DNA of 20,390 nt from Herminiimonas sp. (GTDB lineage: Bacteria; Pseudomonadota; Gammaproteobacteria; Burkholderiales; Burkholderiaceae): assembly GCA_014377155.1 (NCBI GenBank), contig JACMQD010000333.1, forward strand, positions 1 to 20,390, in the 5' to 3' direction. Position 1 is the first letter of the stretch, and the number at the start of each line of letters is the position of its first letter. This document shows positions 1-6,433 of this stretch, in pieces. The notes beneath the pieces are model-generated. The model did not search any database and was not told the origin of the DNA. It saw only the letters and a program-made list of their open reading frames with translations. The position numbers and the translations under genes are program-made.

Positions 1-3
1 ATC

Positions 4-585
4 ATGCAAGACGACAATCCGTTATCCCATGCACAAAAGGCGCGCGCGCTGATGACCGGTGCCGAGCTGGTTTTCGATGCGCCGGCGGTCCAGGCCGCAG
101 TCGATAAAATTGCATTGCAGCTGAATCAGCGTTTCGACCACGTCGAAGGCGCGCCTTATCCGCTGGTACTGGGCGTGATGGGGGGTGCCGTGGTGTTTTG
201 CGGCCAGTTGCTGACGCGGCTGCGCTTTCCGCTGGAGTTCGATTACATCCACGTCACACGGTACGGTAACAAAGACCAGGGCGGTAAGATCGAATGGAAA
301 GTGGAGCCGCGCGCCGATGTACGCGGCCGGACCCTGATCGTACTCGACGATATCCTGGACGAAGGCGAGACACTGGCCCACGTCAAGGAACGCTTGCTGG
401 AAATGGGTGCCGCCGAGGTAGTGCTGGCGGTCTTTGCCGACAAGGCGATCGGCAAGAAAAAACCCGTGGTACCCGATTATGTCGGGCTCGTGCTACCGAA
501 CAAATTCGTCATCGGTTACGGCATGGACGCATACGGCTACTGGCGCAACCTGCCGGAGATCTGGGCCATCCAGACCACCGGCTGA
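4..585 (+). CDS. hpt: Hypoxanthine-guanine phosphoribosyltransferase
   Basis: Type I phosphoribosyltransferase of purine salvage. It joins hypoxanthine or guanine to PRPP to give IMP or GMP in the cytosol. The 193-residue product has the family landmarks in order: GVMGGAVVF (residues 57-65, pyrophosphate loop), RYG (86-88, start of the mobile loop), the PRPP-binding motif VLDDILDEGETL (113-124) with its two adjacent Asp residues, Lys147, and a C-terminal base-binding segment around YVGLVLPNKFVIGYGMD (159-175). The length is normal for a bacterial enzyme. The start is the first ATG in the window and gives a full-length N-terminus; its ribosome binding site lies outside the window or in the first three bases. 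It converges with the small minus-strand gene ending at 602, leaving only 16 bp and no clear terminator. The family call is secure; preference for hypoxanthine over guanine cannot be read from the sequence. Confidence 0.93.
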   Translation: MQDDNPLSHAQKARALMTGAELVFDAPAVQAAVDKIALQLNQRFDHVEGAPYPLVLGVMGGAVVFCGQLLTRLRFPLEFDYIHVTRYGNKDQGGKIEWKVEPRADVRGRTLIVLDDILDEGETLAHVKERLLEMGAAEVVLAVFADKAIGKKKPVVPDYVGLVLPNKFVIGYGMDAYGYWRNLPEIWAIQTTG

Positions 586-601
586 CGGCTCGGTAAAGCG
601 G

Positions 602-919
602 TCAGTCGCCGTCGGCAGTTGTCTTGTCGGCTTCCGGCGTGCCGAATTTTTCGCCGGCGCTCTCGCGTGATTTGGCCGGAGCCGGCTGGTTGACTGCGTC
701 GACGCCACGCGTGCCGCGCAGTTCGGTATCGACCTGCCCGCTTTCGATGTCCTGATGCGCCTGCTTCATGATGTCGCGCGGCGCGGACGCCTGACTGGCG
801 TGCGACTCGTCGCGTTCGTTCGGCAGTTGCGGAGTGTCGTCTTCGCGTTGCGACTTGGTGGTATCGACACCGGCCTGGCGTATTTTTTCGTCAGGTCGTT
901 TTTGATCGTCATTGGTCAT
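602..919 (-). CDS. Small, highly hydrophilic hypothetical protein
   Basis: A 105-residue protein I do not recognise. It is rich in Asp, Glu, Lys, Gln, Ser and Thr, lacks cysteine, and has no hydrophobic segment or signal peptide, so it is probably disordered and cytosolic. The start at 919 (MTNDDQKRP) is preferred over the in-frame start at 988 because AAGGAA lies about 7 bases upstream of it, and the 23 extra residues of the longer form look like translated leader. The gene is the last of three minus-strand genes after the nitronate monooxygenase and DUF1330 genes, but a 123-bp gap separates it from DUF1330, so it may have its own promoter. Short acidic or charged proteins of this kind are common in Burkholderiales and often stress-related; that is only an analogy. 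Confidence 0.7.
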   Translation of the reverse strand: MTNDDQKRPDEKIRQAGVDTTKSQREDDTPQLPNERDESHASQASAPRDIMKQAHQDIESGQVDTELRGTRGVDAVNQPAPAKSRESAGEKFGTPEADKTTADGD

Positions 920-1042
920 GGCGGCATTCCTTTTAGATGAGGCACCGAATAGCGAAGATCGCGATCGACTCCACGGTTGGAGCGACAAATCGCTTGAAAA
1001 TTCCCGGCGCTTCGCAGATTCGGCAGTTTTTGACGACGAACT

Positions 1043-1345
1043 TTACACGCCTTCGACAATGAACAGTCTGCCGATCGAATTGGCGACCCGCACCGACTTC
1101 GCCTTTTGATATTCGACGGAATCGTACCAGCGCTGCGCGGCGTCCATCGATACGAATTCGGTGATGACCGTGCGCCAGCCGGCACCATGCGCCTCGTCAC
1201 CGCCCTCCTTCTGGTCGCGCTGTCCGCCGCGCACCAGAAATGTGCCGCCGTACTGTGCCAGACTGGCGGTGGAAAGCGGCAGATAATCGGCATAGCCAGT
1301 GGCGTCATTGACCTGTATTTCGGCGACCACGTACGCTTTTTTCAT
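1043..1345 (-). CDS. DUF1330 family protein
   Basis: A 100-residue protein of the DUF1330 family, small dimeric alpha/beta (ferredoxin-like) barrels of unknown reaction. The sequence shows the usual pattern: a beta strand with AYVVAEIQVND at the N-terminus, the YLPLSTASLAQYGGTFLVRGG turn (roughly residues 20-41), a central strand around TVITEFVSMDAAQRWYDS, and the closing YQKAKSVRVANSIGRLFIVEG. ATGs occur at both 1351 and 1345. The second is preferred because AAGGA sits about 6 bases before it, whereas it would abut the first. The start lies 2 bases beyond the stop of the nitronate monooxygenase gene, so the two are almost certainly co-transcribed and translationally coupled. A role alongside that flavoenzyme is an inference from the linkage. 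Confidence 0.85.
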   Translation of the reverse strand: MKKAYVVAEIQVNDATGYADYLPLSTASLAQYGGTFLVRGGQRDQKEGGDEAHGAGWRTVITEFVSMDAAQRWYDSVEYQKAKSVRVANSIGRLFIVEGV

Positions 1346-1347
1346 GA

Positions 1348-2325
1348 TCATCCTTGCAGGGAAAGGCGCGCGCGGGCGGCTTCGTATTCGGACTTCAGGC
1401 GCGCTACCATCTCGGCCACGGTCGGTACGTCATGCATCAGCCCGACGCCCTGGCCTGCGCCCCAGATGTCACGCCATGCCTTGGCCTTGCTGCCGCTGCC
1501 GGAACCGAAATTCATCGCGGTCTTGTCGGCCACCGGCAAGTTTTCGGGATCGAGTCCGGCGCTGACGATCGATTTTTTCAGGTAGTTGCCATGCACGCCG
1601 GTAAACAGGTTGGTATAGACGATATCGGCAGCACTGGAATCGACGATCGCATTACGGTAGGCCTCGTCTACATTCGATTCCTTGGTCGCCAGCCAGCGCG
1701 AACCGATGTAGGCGAAATCGGCACCCATGGCCTGTGCCGCCAGCACGGCGTCGCCGGTGGCGATCGAGCCCGACAGCGCGATCGGTCCCTTGAAGAACTT
1801 GCGAATTTCGCCTACCAGCGCGAACGGCGACAGCGCGCCGGCATGACCACCGGCACCGGCGGCAACAAGAATCAGGCCGTCGACGCCGGCTTCCAGTGCC
1901 TTTTGCGCATGACGGATCGAGATCACGTCATGCAGCACGATCCCGCCATAGCTATGAATCGCATCGAGCATTTCCTTAGGCGGCGCGCGCAACGACGAAA
2001 TGATGATCGGGATCTGGTGCTTGACGCAGACCTCGACATCGTGCGCCAGCCGGTCATTAGACTGATGCACGATTTGATTGACTGCAATCGGTCCGATGAT
2101 CGCAGTCGGATTGGCTTCTTTGTAAGCTTTCAGTTCGGCCTGGATGTCGGTTAGCCAGGTGTCGAGCAATTCGGCCGGACGCGCGTTCAGGGCCGGAAAA
2201 GAACCGACGATGCCGGCCTTGCATTGGGCGATGACCAACGCCGGACCGCTGGCAATAAAGAGCGGTGAACCGATGACCGGCAAGGACAGGTTTTGCAGGG
2301 CTACGGGCAGATGACTGTTTGACAT
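1348..2325 (-). CDS. Nitronate monooxygenase-like FMN flavoprotein
   Basis: A 325-residue TIM-barrel flavoprotein of the nitronate monooxygenase (2-nitropropane dioxygenase) family, which oxidises alkyl nitronates such as propionate 3-nitronate using FMN and oxygen. Visible marks are the N-terminal LPVIGSPLFIASGPALVIAQCKAGIVGSFP strand and loop (residues 15-44), the GAGGHAG motif (157-163) with His161 at the position of the catalytic histidine, and the FMN-phosphate region LSGSIATGDAVLAAQAMGADFAYIGSRW (184-211). The reading frame extends upstream to 2586, but the start at 2325 is chosen because AGGA precedes it by about 8 bases and family homology begins there. It heads a minus-strand operon with DUF1330 and is divergent from the dienoyl-CoA isomerase gene across 232 bp. 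The family also contains enoyl reductases and uncharacterised oxidoreductases, so the substrate is not certain. Confidence 0.87.
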   Translation of the reverse strand: MSNSHLPVALQNLSLPVIGSPLFIASGPALVIAQCKAGIVGSFPALNARPAELLDTWLTDIQAELKAYKEANPTAIIGPIAVNQIVHQSNDRLAHDVEVCVKHQIPIIISSLRAPPKEMLDAIHSYGGIVLHDVISIRHAQKALEAGVDGLILVAAGAGGHAGALSPFALVGEIRKFFKGPIALSGSIATGDAVLAAQAMGADFAYIGSRWLATKESNVDEAYRNAIVDSSAADIVYTNLFTGVHGNYLKKSIVSAGLDPENLPVADKTAMNFGSGSGSKAKAWRDIWGAGQGVGLMHDVPTVAEMVARLKSEYEAARARLSLQG

Positions 2326-2557
2326 GGGAGATTCCTGGAGAAGGTGGACGGTGGGCGCGCACGGCGACAAGACGATTGCGTTTTCCGCTTTTGCGTCTAT
2401 GATGTTAGCAGAAAAAACAATGTGATCGGCGCCGCCGCGCAGCGCGCCAACCGACACCCGCGCTGGCACAGGGTGGGGTTTCGCCATGTCACTGGCGGTA
2501 TCGAACCCGACGCCTGCTGCACCCGAAAAAACTTCCTCACCGATGACGGAGACACCC

Positions 2558-3421
2558 ATGAATACCCAATGCATCCTGTTCAGCATAACCGATCAAGTCG
2601 CGCATTTGGTCCTGAACCGCCCGACCGCCATGAATACCATGCAACCGGTGCTGTGGCGCGAGCTGACCGCGGTGCTGACGATGCTGCAGCAAAAAGCGGC
2701 GGCGCGGGTGCTGGTGATTTCCTCGACCGGCAAGCATTTCACCGCCGGCATGGCACTCGACGTGTTCGGCAGTGACGCCGACGCCGGCATTGCGCTCGAT
2801 GACGCCAGCGCCGGCGGCCGCGCCAATATCGCACCGCAACTCGATGACATGCAGCGCGTTTTCACATTGCTGGAAAACCTGCGCATGCCGGTCATCGCCG
2901 CGATCCAGGGCGGCTGCATCGGCGGCGGCGTCGACATGGTGTGCGCCTGCGATATCCGGCTGGCCAGCGCCGATGCGTTCTTCTGCATCCAGGAAATCAA
3001 TATCGGCATGACCGCCGATCTCGGTACCTTGCAGCGCTTGCCGAAACTGATTCCCGAAGGCGTGGTGCACGAGATGGCTTATACCGGCCGCCGTTTGCCT
3101 GCCGCGCGCGCTTTGGCGGTGGGACTGGTCAACGAAGTCTTCGCCACACACGAGGCGACAGTCGAAGCGGCCTTGCAGATGGCGCGCGAAATTGCCGAAA
3201 AGCCGCCAGTGGCGATCTGGGGCAGCAAGCAGGCAATTCACTATGCCCGCGATCATTCGACGGCCGATGCGTTGCAGCAGATGGGATGGCTACAATCGGG
3301 CATCTGGCAAACCGGCAACCTGGTCGAAGCGTTTCAGGCAAAACAGCAGGGCAGGAAACCGGTGTATGCGGATTTACCGGCGCTACATTCATTTAACGAT
3401 GCCAGTTACGAAATTAAATGA
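2558..3421 (+). CDS. Crotonase family, probable delta(3,5)-delta(2,4)-dienoyl-CoA isomerase
   Basis: A 287-residue crotonase-fold acyl-CoA enzyme. The oxyanion-hole segments are GKHFTAGMALD (residues 58-68) and IQGGCIGGGVDMVCACD (116-132). Three acidic residues, Asp126, Glu146 and Asp154, match the spacing (20 and 8 residues) of the catalytic Asp176/Glu196/Asp204 known from rat dienoyl-CoA isomerase ECH1, and the stretch TADLGTLQRLPKLI (152-165) closely resembles ECH1. This favours isomerisation of 3,5-dienoyl-CoA to 2,4-dienoyl-CoA in beta-oxidation of unsaturated fatty acids over simple enoyl hydration. The start at 2558 is chosen over 2486 and 2543 because GGAG lies about 7 bases upstream and the earlier residues are non-homologous. 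It is divergent from the nitronate monooxygenase operon. No terminator is clear downstream. Confidence 0.88.
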   Translation: MNTQCILFSITDQVAHLVLNRPTAMNTMQPVLWRELTAVLTMLQQKAAARVLVISSTGKHFTAGMALDVFGSDADAGIALDDASAGGRANIAPQLDDMQRVFTLLENLRMPVIAAIQGGCIGGGVDMVCACDIRLASADAFFCIQEINIGMTADLGTLQRLPKLIPEGVVHEMAYTGRRLPAARALAVGLVNEVFATHEATVEAALQMAREIAEKPPVAIWGSKQAIHYARDHSTADALQQMGWLQSGIWQTGNLVEAFQAKQQGRKPVYADLPALHSFNDASYEIK

Positions 3422-3804
3422 GCAGGTTGATACCACCGATGGCGTGCACTCGACGACGACGGGGTGTGAAATTTTCATGCGCGTATGAACGATGAAAAAA
3501 TCGTTGTTTAGCATGATGCAAAGAGGCGGGGTGTGAATTGATGCGCGATAAGAAGTATTGCCATCGACCTGCGTGCCGCTATGGCTAGCGGAATGGGCGT
3601 GGAATATCGGGGGCCAACAATCCGGTTGATTCGGGAAGGATGGAATGTCTGGATTTTTTGGCTCAGAGATAATGTGGCCGGATGTGTCAGTTCAAACCAA
3701 ATCTGAAAAGGACGTGCAGGTCTGATCTGCACGGGAAGGAAATCGTGCAGGTCGTAAAAACGTCCCGCTCGACATCGGCATGATCCGACAGTAGACTGTA
3801 GCTA
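3422..3804. other. Non-coding stretch, left part of a low-GC island
   Basis: No convincing gene is seen here on either strand. A 74-codon frame on the minus strand (3508-3732) starts with GTG, lacks a ribosome binding site and has no recognisable domain. A weak hairpin AACGAT/ATCGTT lies at 3488-3505. Base composition is visibly lower in GC than the neighbouring genes. A CGTGCAG repeat cluster is listed separately. Confidence 0.5.
3713..3753. repeat. Triple CGTGCAG repeat cluster (operator-like)
   Basis: CGTGCAG (3713-3719) and its exact inverse CTGCACG (3727-3733) form a 7-bp inverted repeat with a 7-base spacer. A third copy, within CGTGCAGGTC (3744-3753), repeats the 10 bases at 3713-3722 directly. 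The arrangement resembles a repressor or activator site with an extra half-site, and it lies upstream of the ORF at 3805 and the lipoprotein gene at 4002. There is no T-tract, so it is not a normal terminator. Binding by a regulator is inference only. Confidence 0.35.
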
Positions 3805-3996
3805 TTGTCCACAGGGCATTATCTCGCGGTTGGCCAGCAGGAATGGCTGCTTCGAAAGACTACTCCGCCAGATCAATGCGAAGCCTTTTTGCTTCAAGGT
3901 ATTGGTAAGGATCAAGTGCCAATTGGCTCAAAAGTCAAATTCAATGAATATAAAAAAATTAGCTCGACGATGCGCACTGACGTCTTGCGCAGGTGA
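3805..3996 (+). CDS. Doubtful short ORF upstream of the lipoprotein gene
   Basis: A 63-residue frame that would start at TTG without a visible ribosome binding site. It contains no domain I recognise; the C-terminal half is lysine- and arginine-rich. Two features make it worth recording: its TGA stop lies inside AGGTGA, which is the likely ribosome binding site of the next gene (TTG at 4002), and it sits in the low-GC island, where intact genes are few. It could be a real small upstream gene, the remnant of a truncated gene, or chance. Confidence 0.22.
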   Translation: MSTGHYLAVGQQEWLLRKTTPPDQCEAFLLQGIGKDQVPIGSKVKFNEYKKISSTMRTDVLRR

Positions 3997-4001
3997 ACTG
4001 A

Positions 4002-4850
4002 TTGCTTAGCCAACTCATGCGTGTCCGTTATCTGATCGTCATTCTCGCTTTGCTTTTGGGGGGATGTGGCATACCGCAGTCCGAAGCAGATTTCAACAAA
4101 ACACCCGAGGCGCAGTATCTCATGGCAACAGTAAGCCGCCTTGTTGCGCGCGACTTTCGATCTATCGAGTCACGGATGGACGAACGCGTTCATCAGGCTG
4201 ATATTCGGGCAGTCCTGGAACGCCTGGCTTCGATGATTCCAGCGGAAACGCCGTCCAAACTTGAGCCAGTAGCCTGGAACTACATTAAGAAAATGAACGG
4301 CGTGAACAGCGGGTCCAGTTCGCGGACGGCGAACGTTGCGATTGAATACGCGTTTCCCCAGTCCAAATGGTTGGTCGCATCGGCAAAGCTGTCCGGTGAG
4401 CCGGGTAGCTTTCGAATAATAGCGTTCAACGTTGAGGCTCTCCCTGCACCGCTCGCGGAGTTGAATGCGTTTACTTTCAAAGGCAAGGGCGTCTTTCAAT
4501 ACGTGTTCTTTTTTTGTACCCTATTTGCATTTGGAATGAGTGCCTACGCATTTGTCCGATGCATTCGAACGCCAGGTATCAAAAGGAAATGGCTATGGGC
4601 AGTCTTTACTTTAATCGGCGTTTTTGCCTTGTCTCTCAATTGGTCTAGTGGAGCAGTTTCTGCTAATGCGTTTCAGTTCAATCTCCTAAGTGCCAGCTAT
4701 GCTCGCTCTGGATGGTTGGGCCCATGGCACATTACCTTTTGCATTCCCGTCGGTGCTGTGATCTTCTTGTGGAAATTCCGGAAGCGGCCTTCTGCTCCGA
4801 TCTCAGATGACAAATCTTTGAAAAGCGGGCAGGGAAATGGAGGCATGTAA
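4002..4850 (+). CDS. Predicted lipoprotein with C-terminal membrane segments, unknown family
   Basis: A 282-residue protein I do not recognise. The N-terminus has a lipoprotein signal peptide, a hydrophobic run at residues 9-20 followed by LLGGC, with Cys22 as the probable lipidated residue and Gly at +2. A soluble, probably periplasmic region (about 24-160) follows, then three hydrophobic segments at about 163-187, 196-213 and 243-258, and a basic, Ser- and Lys-rich tail. A lipidated N-terminus combined with several membrane spans is unusual. The TTG at 4002 is favoured because AGGTGA ends 5 bases before it; the ATG at 4017 (MRVRYLIV) still gives a complete signal peptide but has poorer spacing. 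The gene is clearly lower in GC than its flanks, which suggests transfer. The signal could instead be an ordinary first membrane anchor. Confidence 0.72.
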   Translation: MLSQLMRVRYLIVILALLLGGCGIPQSEADFNKTPEAQYLMATVSRLVARDFRSIESRMDERVHQADIRAVLERLASMIPAETPSKLEPVAWNYIKKMNGVNSGSSSRTANVAIEYAFPQSKWLVASAKLSGEPGSFRIIAFNVEALPAPLAELNAFTFKGKGVFQYVFFFCTLFAFGMSAYAFVRCIRTPGIKRKWLWAVFTLIGVFALSLNWSSGAVSANAFQFNLLSASYARSGWLGPWHITFCIPVGAVIFLWKFRKRPSAPISDDKSLKSGQGNGGM

Positions 4851-5121
4851 AATGAAATTTCATCGATCAAATCTCGGATCATTTAAGTGGTCAATGGATG
4901 AAGTTGCGAAAGTGTAGCGTTCATCTTGACGATGAGTGGCTCGAACATTCGGTTATCCGGCATCGACCCTGAGGACTGTCACTTGATCTCTGCAAGAATG
5001 ACTCATGCCGCTGCGTTTGAAATTATTTGGATTGCAACGCAACCGGACAAACGGCTTCTGCATTCGACCGAGATGCAACTCGAACGGCATCGCCGCCATT
5101 TATTTTTAACGATAACCTCCT
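4851..5121. other. Non-coding stretch within the low-GC island
   Basis: I see no supported gene. A 98-codon frame (4926-5222) overlaps the better DUF5329-like gene in another frame, lacks a recognisable domain and a ribosome binding site, and is treated as chance. No terminator with a T-tract was found after the lipoprotein gene. Confidence 0.45.
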
Positions 5122-5364
5122 ATGTCAATCCGTTCCAAGTTCTTCCTCGCGCTGCTTGCGACCATACACATTTCGACCACGTTGGCAGCCGAGCCAAGTA
5201 TGGCAACGAAGCTAGAAGTTGAACAACTCCTCGCCAATCTCGTCGCGTCAGGTTGCAACTTTGAGCGCAATGGCACGTGGTACAGTGCCACAGAAGCAAG
5301 GGCGCACATCGAGAAGAAATTACAGCCAGTCGCCGACTCCTGCCGGTTCAACCATCGAAATTAA
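5122..5364 (+). CDS. DUF5329-like secreted protein, truncated at the C-terminus
   Basis: An 80-residue product with a Sec-type signal peptide (basic MSIRSK, a hydrophobic stretch to about residue 20, likely cleavage after LAA) and the core of DUF5329: an EVEQLLANLVASGCNFERNG segment (about residues 33-52) followed by TWYSATEARAHIEKK. From memory, family members continue for several tens of residues after this point with a TTEQFI-like helix; here the frame ends at CRFNHRN. The end overlaps the last 17 bases of the minus-strand MBL hydrolase gene, and GC content rises abruptly there, so the 3' part was probably lost at a recombination junction. No other frame restores the missing part. The bases before the ATG give no good ribosome binding site. 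It may be a pseudogene. Confidence 0.6.
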   Translation: MSIRSKFFLALLATIHISTTLAAEPSMATKLEVEQLLANLVASGCNFERNGTWYSATEARAHIEKKLQPVADSCRFNHRN

Positions 5365-6271
5365 CCAACATGCCGGCGTCGATTTTTGCGGCCCGCGCGC
5401 GTACCAGTTGCGCCACCGCCCACTGTGCCAGCTCCGGTGCCGGCTGATGCAGATAGCGTTCGTTGGCGGCGGCGAACAGGCGTATTTCCGACAGCAGGCG
5501 CGGCACGTCGGCAAGCGCAATGCACTGTCGTTCCAGCAGCAGAAATTTCAGCAATACTTTGACCGCGTTCTGGGCATTTTTTGCCGGATCGGCGCGCAGG
5601 TAATCGATGCGCGAAAACGCCCTGCCCAGCGCCCCGGCAACATCCTCGAATGGCGCGCCATGTCCCGGAATCACCAGCCCGATATCGAGCGTGGCAATCA
5701 GCTCCAGTGTGGCGCGCGTCTCGGTAAAGCCCGATTCGCCGTCGAGTTCCGGAAAGATCACACCAAAGCCGTTTTCCCATAACGCATCGGCAGAAATCAG
5801 GATGCGTTCGTCGGGGGCATACAGGATCAGCGAATGCGGATCATGCCCCGGCGCACCCAGCACCTGCCAGTCGATGTCGCCCAGCCGCAGTCGATCGCCG
5901 GCGCCAATCGTATCGTCGAAACCGAAACACGCACATTGCTGCCCGGTCGCCGCAAAACTGAGCGCCTCTTCATCCCATTCGCGTACCTTGTCGGCTTCGG
6001 ACGCGGGAATCGTGGTGCGGCAGTGGTAGCGGTCCTGTAACGCCGCATTGCCACCGCAATGATCGGAATGCAGATGGGTATTAATCAAACGGTCCAGCGA
6101 GCGGCCCTGCAACGCGTGCTCGACCAGCGCCACGGTTTGCAGCGCATGGGTCAGGTAGCCGCTGTCGACCAGTGCCGTTTCGTGCGCACCGGTGAACAGG
6201 ATATTGTTCGAGGACAACCAGCCACGTTCGAGCACCTGCATCGACGAAGGTAAGATAAAAGTTGCGCTCAT
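5348..6271 (-). CDS. MBL-fold metallo-hydrolase
   Basis: A 307-residue metallo-beta-lactamase-fold enzyme with the full set of metal ligands: [10 protein letters not shown] (His66, His68, Asp70, His71), His143 in GAPGHDPHS, Asp162 in SADALW and His204 in PGHG. The layout is that of glyoxalase-II and lactonase-like hydrolases, with a helical C-terminal extension of about 90 residues that could shape the substrate pocket. The substrate cannot be deduced. The first ATG at 6271 gives the family-like N-terminus, though no strong ribosome binding site precedes it. The gene is divergent from icmF across 162 bp and might share control, since MBL-fold thioesterases occur in acyl-CoA pathways; that is inference. 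Its 3' end overlaps the truncated DUF5329-like frame. Confidence 0.86.
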   Translation of the reverse strand: MSATFILPSSMQVLERGWLSSNNILFTGAHETALVDSGYLTHALQTVALVEHALQGRSLDRLINTHLHSDHCGGNAALQDRYHCRTTIPASEADKVREWDEEALSFAATGQQCACFGFDDTIGAGDRLRLGDIDWQVLGAPGHDPHSLILYAPDERILISADALWENGFGVIFPELDGESGFTETRATLELIATLDIGLVIPGHGAPFEDVAGALGRAFSRIDYLRADPAKNAQNAVKVLLKFLLLERQCIALADVPRLLSEIRLFAAANERYLHQPAPELAQWAVAQLVRARAAKIDAGMLVNFDG

Positions 6272-6367
6272 AGCAGTCGTAATGTTGTGTTACAGCATGC
6301 GAGCATACCAAACTGCCTGCCTTTCAGGCGCACGCCGTGCAATTGTCGTCGCGCCGACAACACAAAC

Positions 6368-6396
6368 TTGACGTTTACGTTAACGTCAGCTACCTT
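6368..6396 (+). promoter_or_regulatory. Probable icmF promoter with overlapping MerR-type inverted repeat
   Basis: A -35-like TTGACG (6368-6373) and a -10-like TACCTT (6391-6396) are spaced by 17 bases. Over them lies an exact 7-bp inverted repeat, TGACGTT (6369-6375) and AACGTCA (6382-6388), with a 6-base spacer that itself contains ACGT. Palindromes of this ACGT-rich type, set in the promoter spacer, recall operators of the MerR-family regulator LiuR of branched-chain amino acid catabolism. That resemblance is from memory and not checked. The site is 38 bases upstream of the icmF start codon. Confidence 0.5.
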
Positions 6397-6433
6397 CATT
6401 GATTCCCGTCTGCCTTTCCGCCAAGGATGCACC

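Noticed and set aside
3488..3505. AACGAT/ATCGTT hairpin as terminator of the dienoyl-CoA isomerase gene.
   Set aside because: The stem is AT-rich and weak, lies about 65 bases after the stop, and only a short, broken T-run follows.
3508..3732. A 74-codon minus-strand frame.
   Set aside because: GTG start without a ribosome binding site and no recognisable domain; it overlaps the repeat cluster.
4926..5222. A 98-codon plus-strand frame.
   Set aside because: It overlaps the signal-peptide-bearing DUF5329-like gene in another frame and shows no domain, so it is taken as chance.
6287..6433. An N-terminal extension of icmF by 49 codons.
   Set aside because: It runs through the promoter and inverted repeat, while AAGGA and known IcmF homology place the start at 6434.
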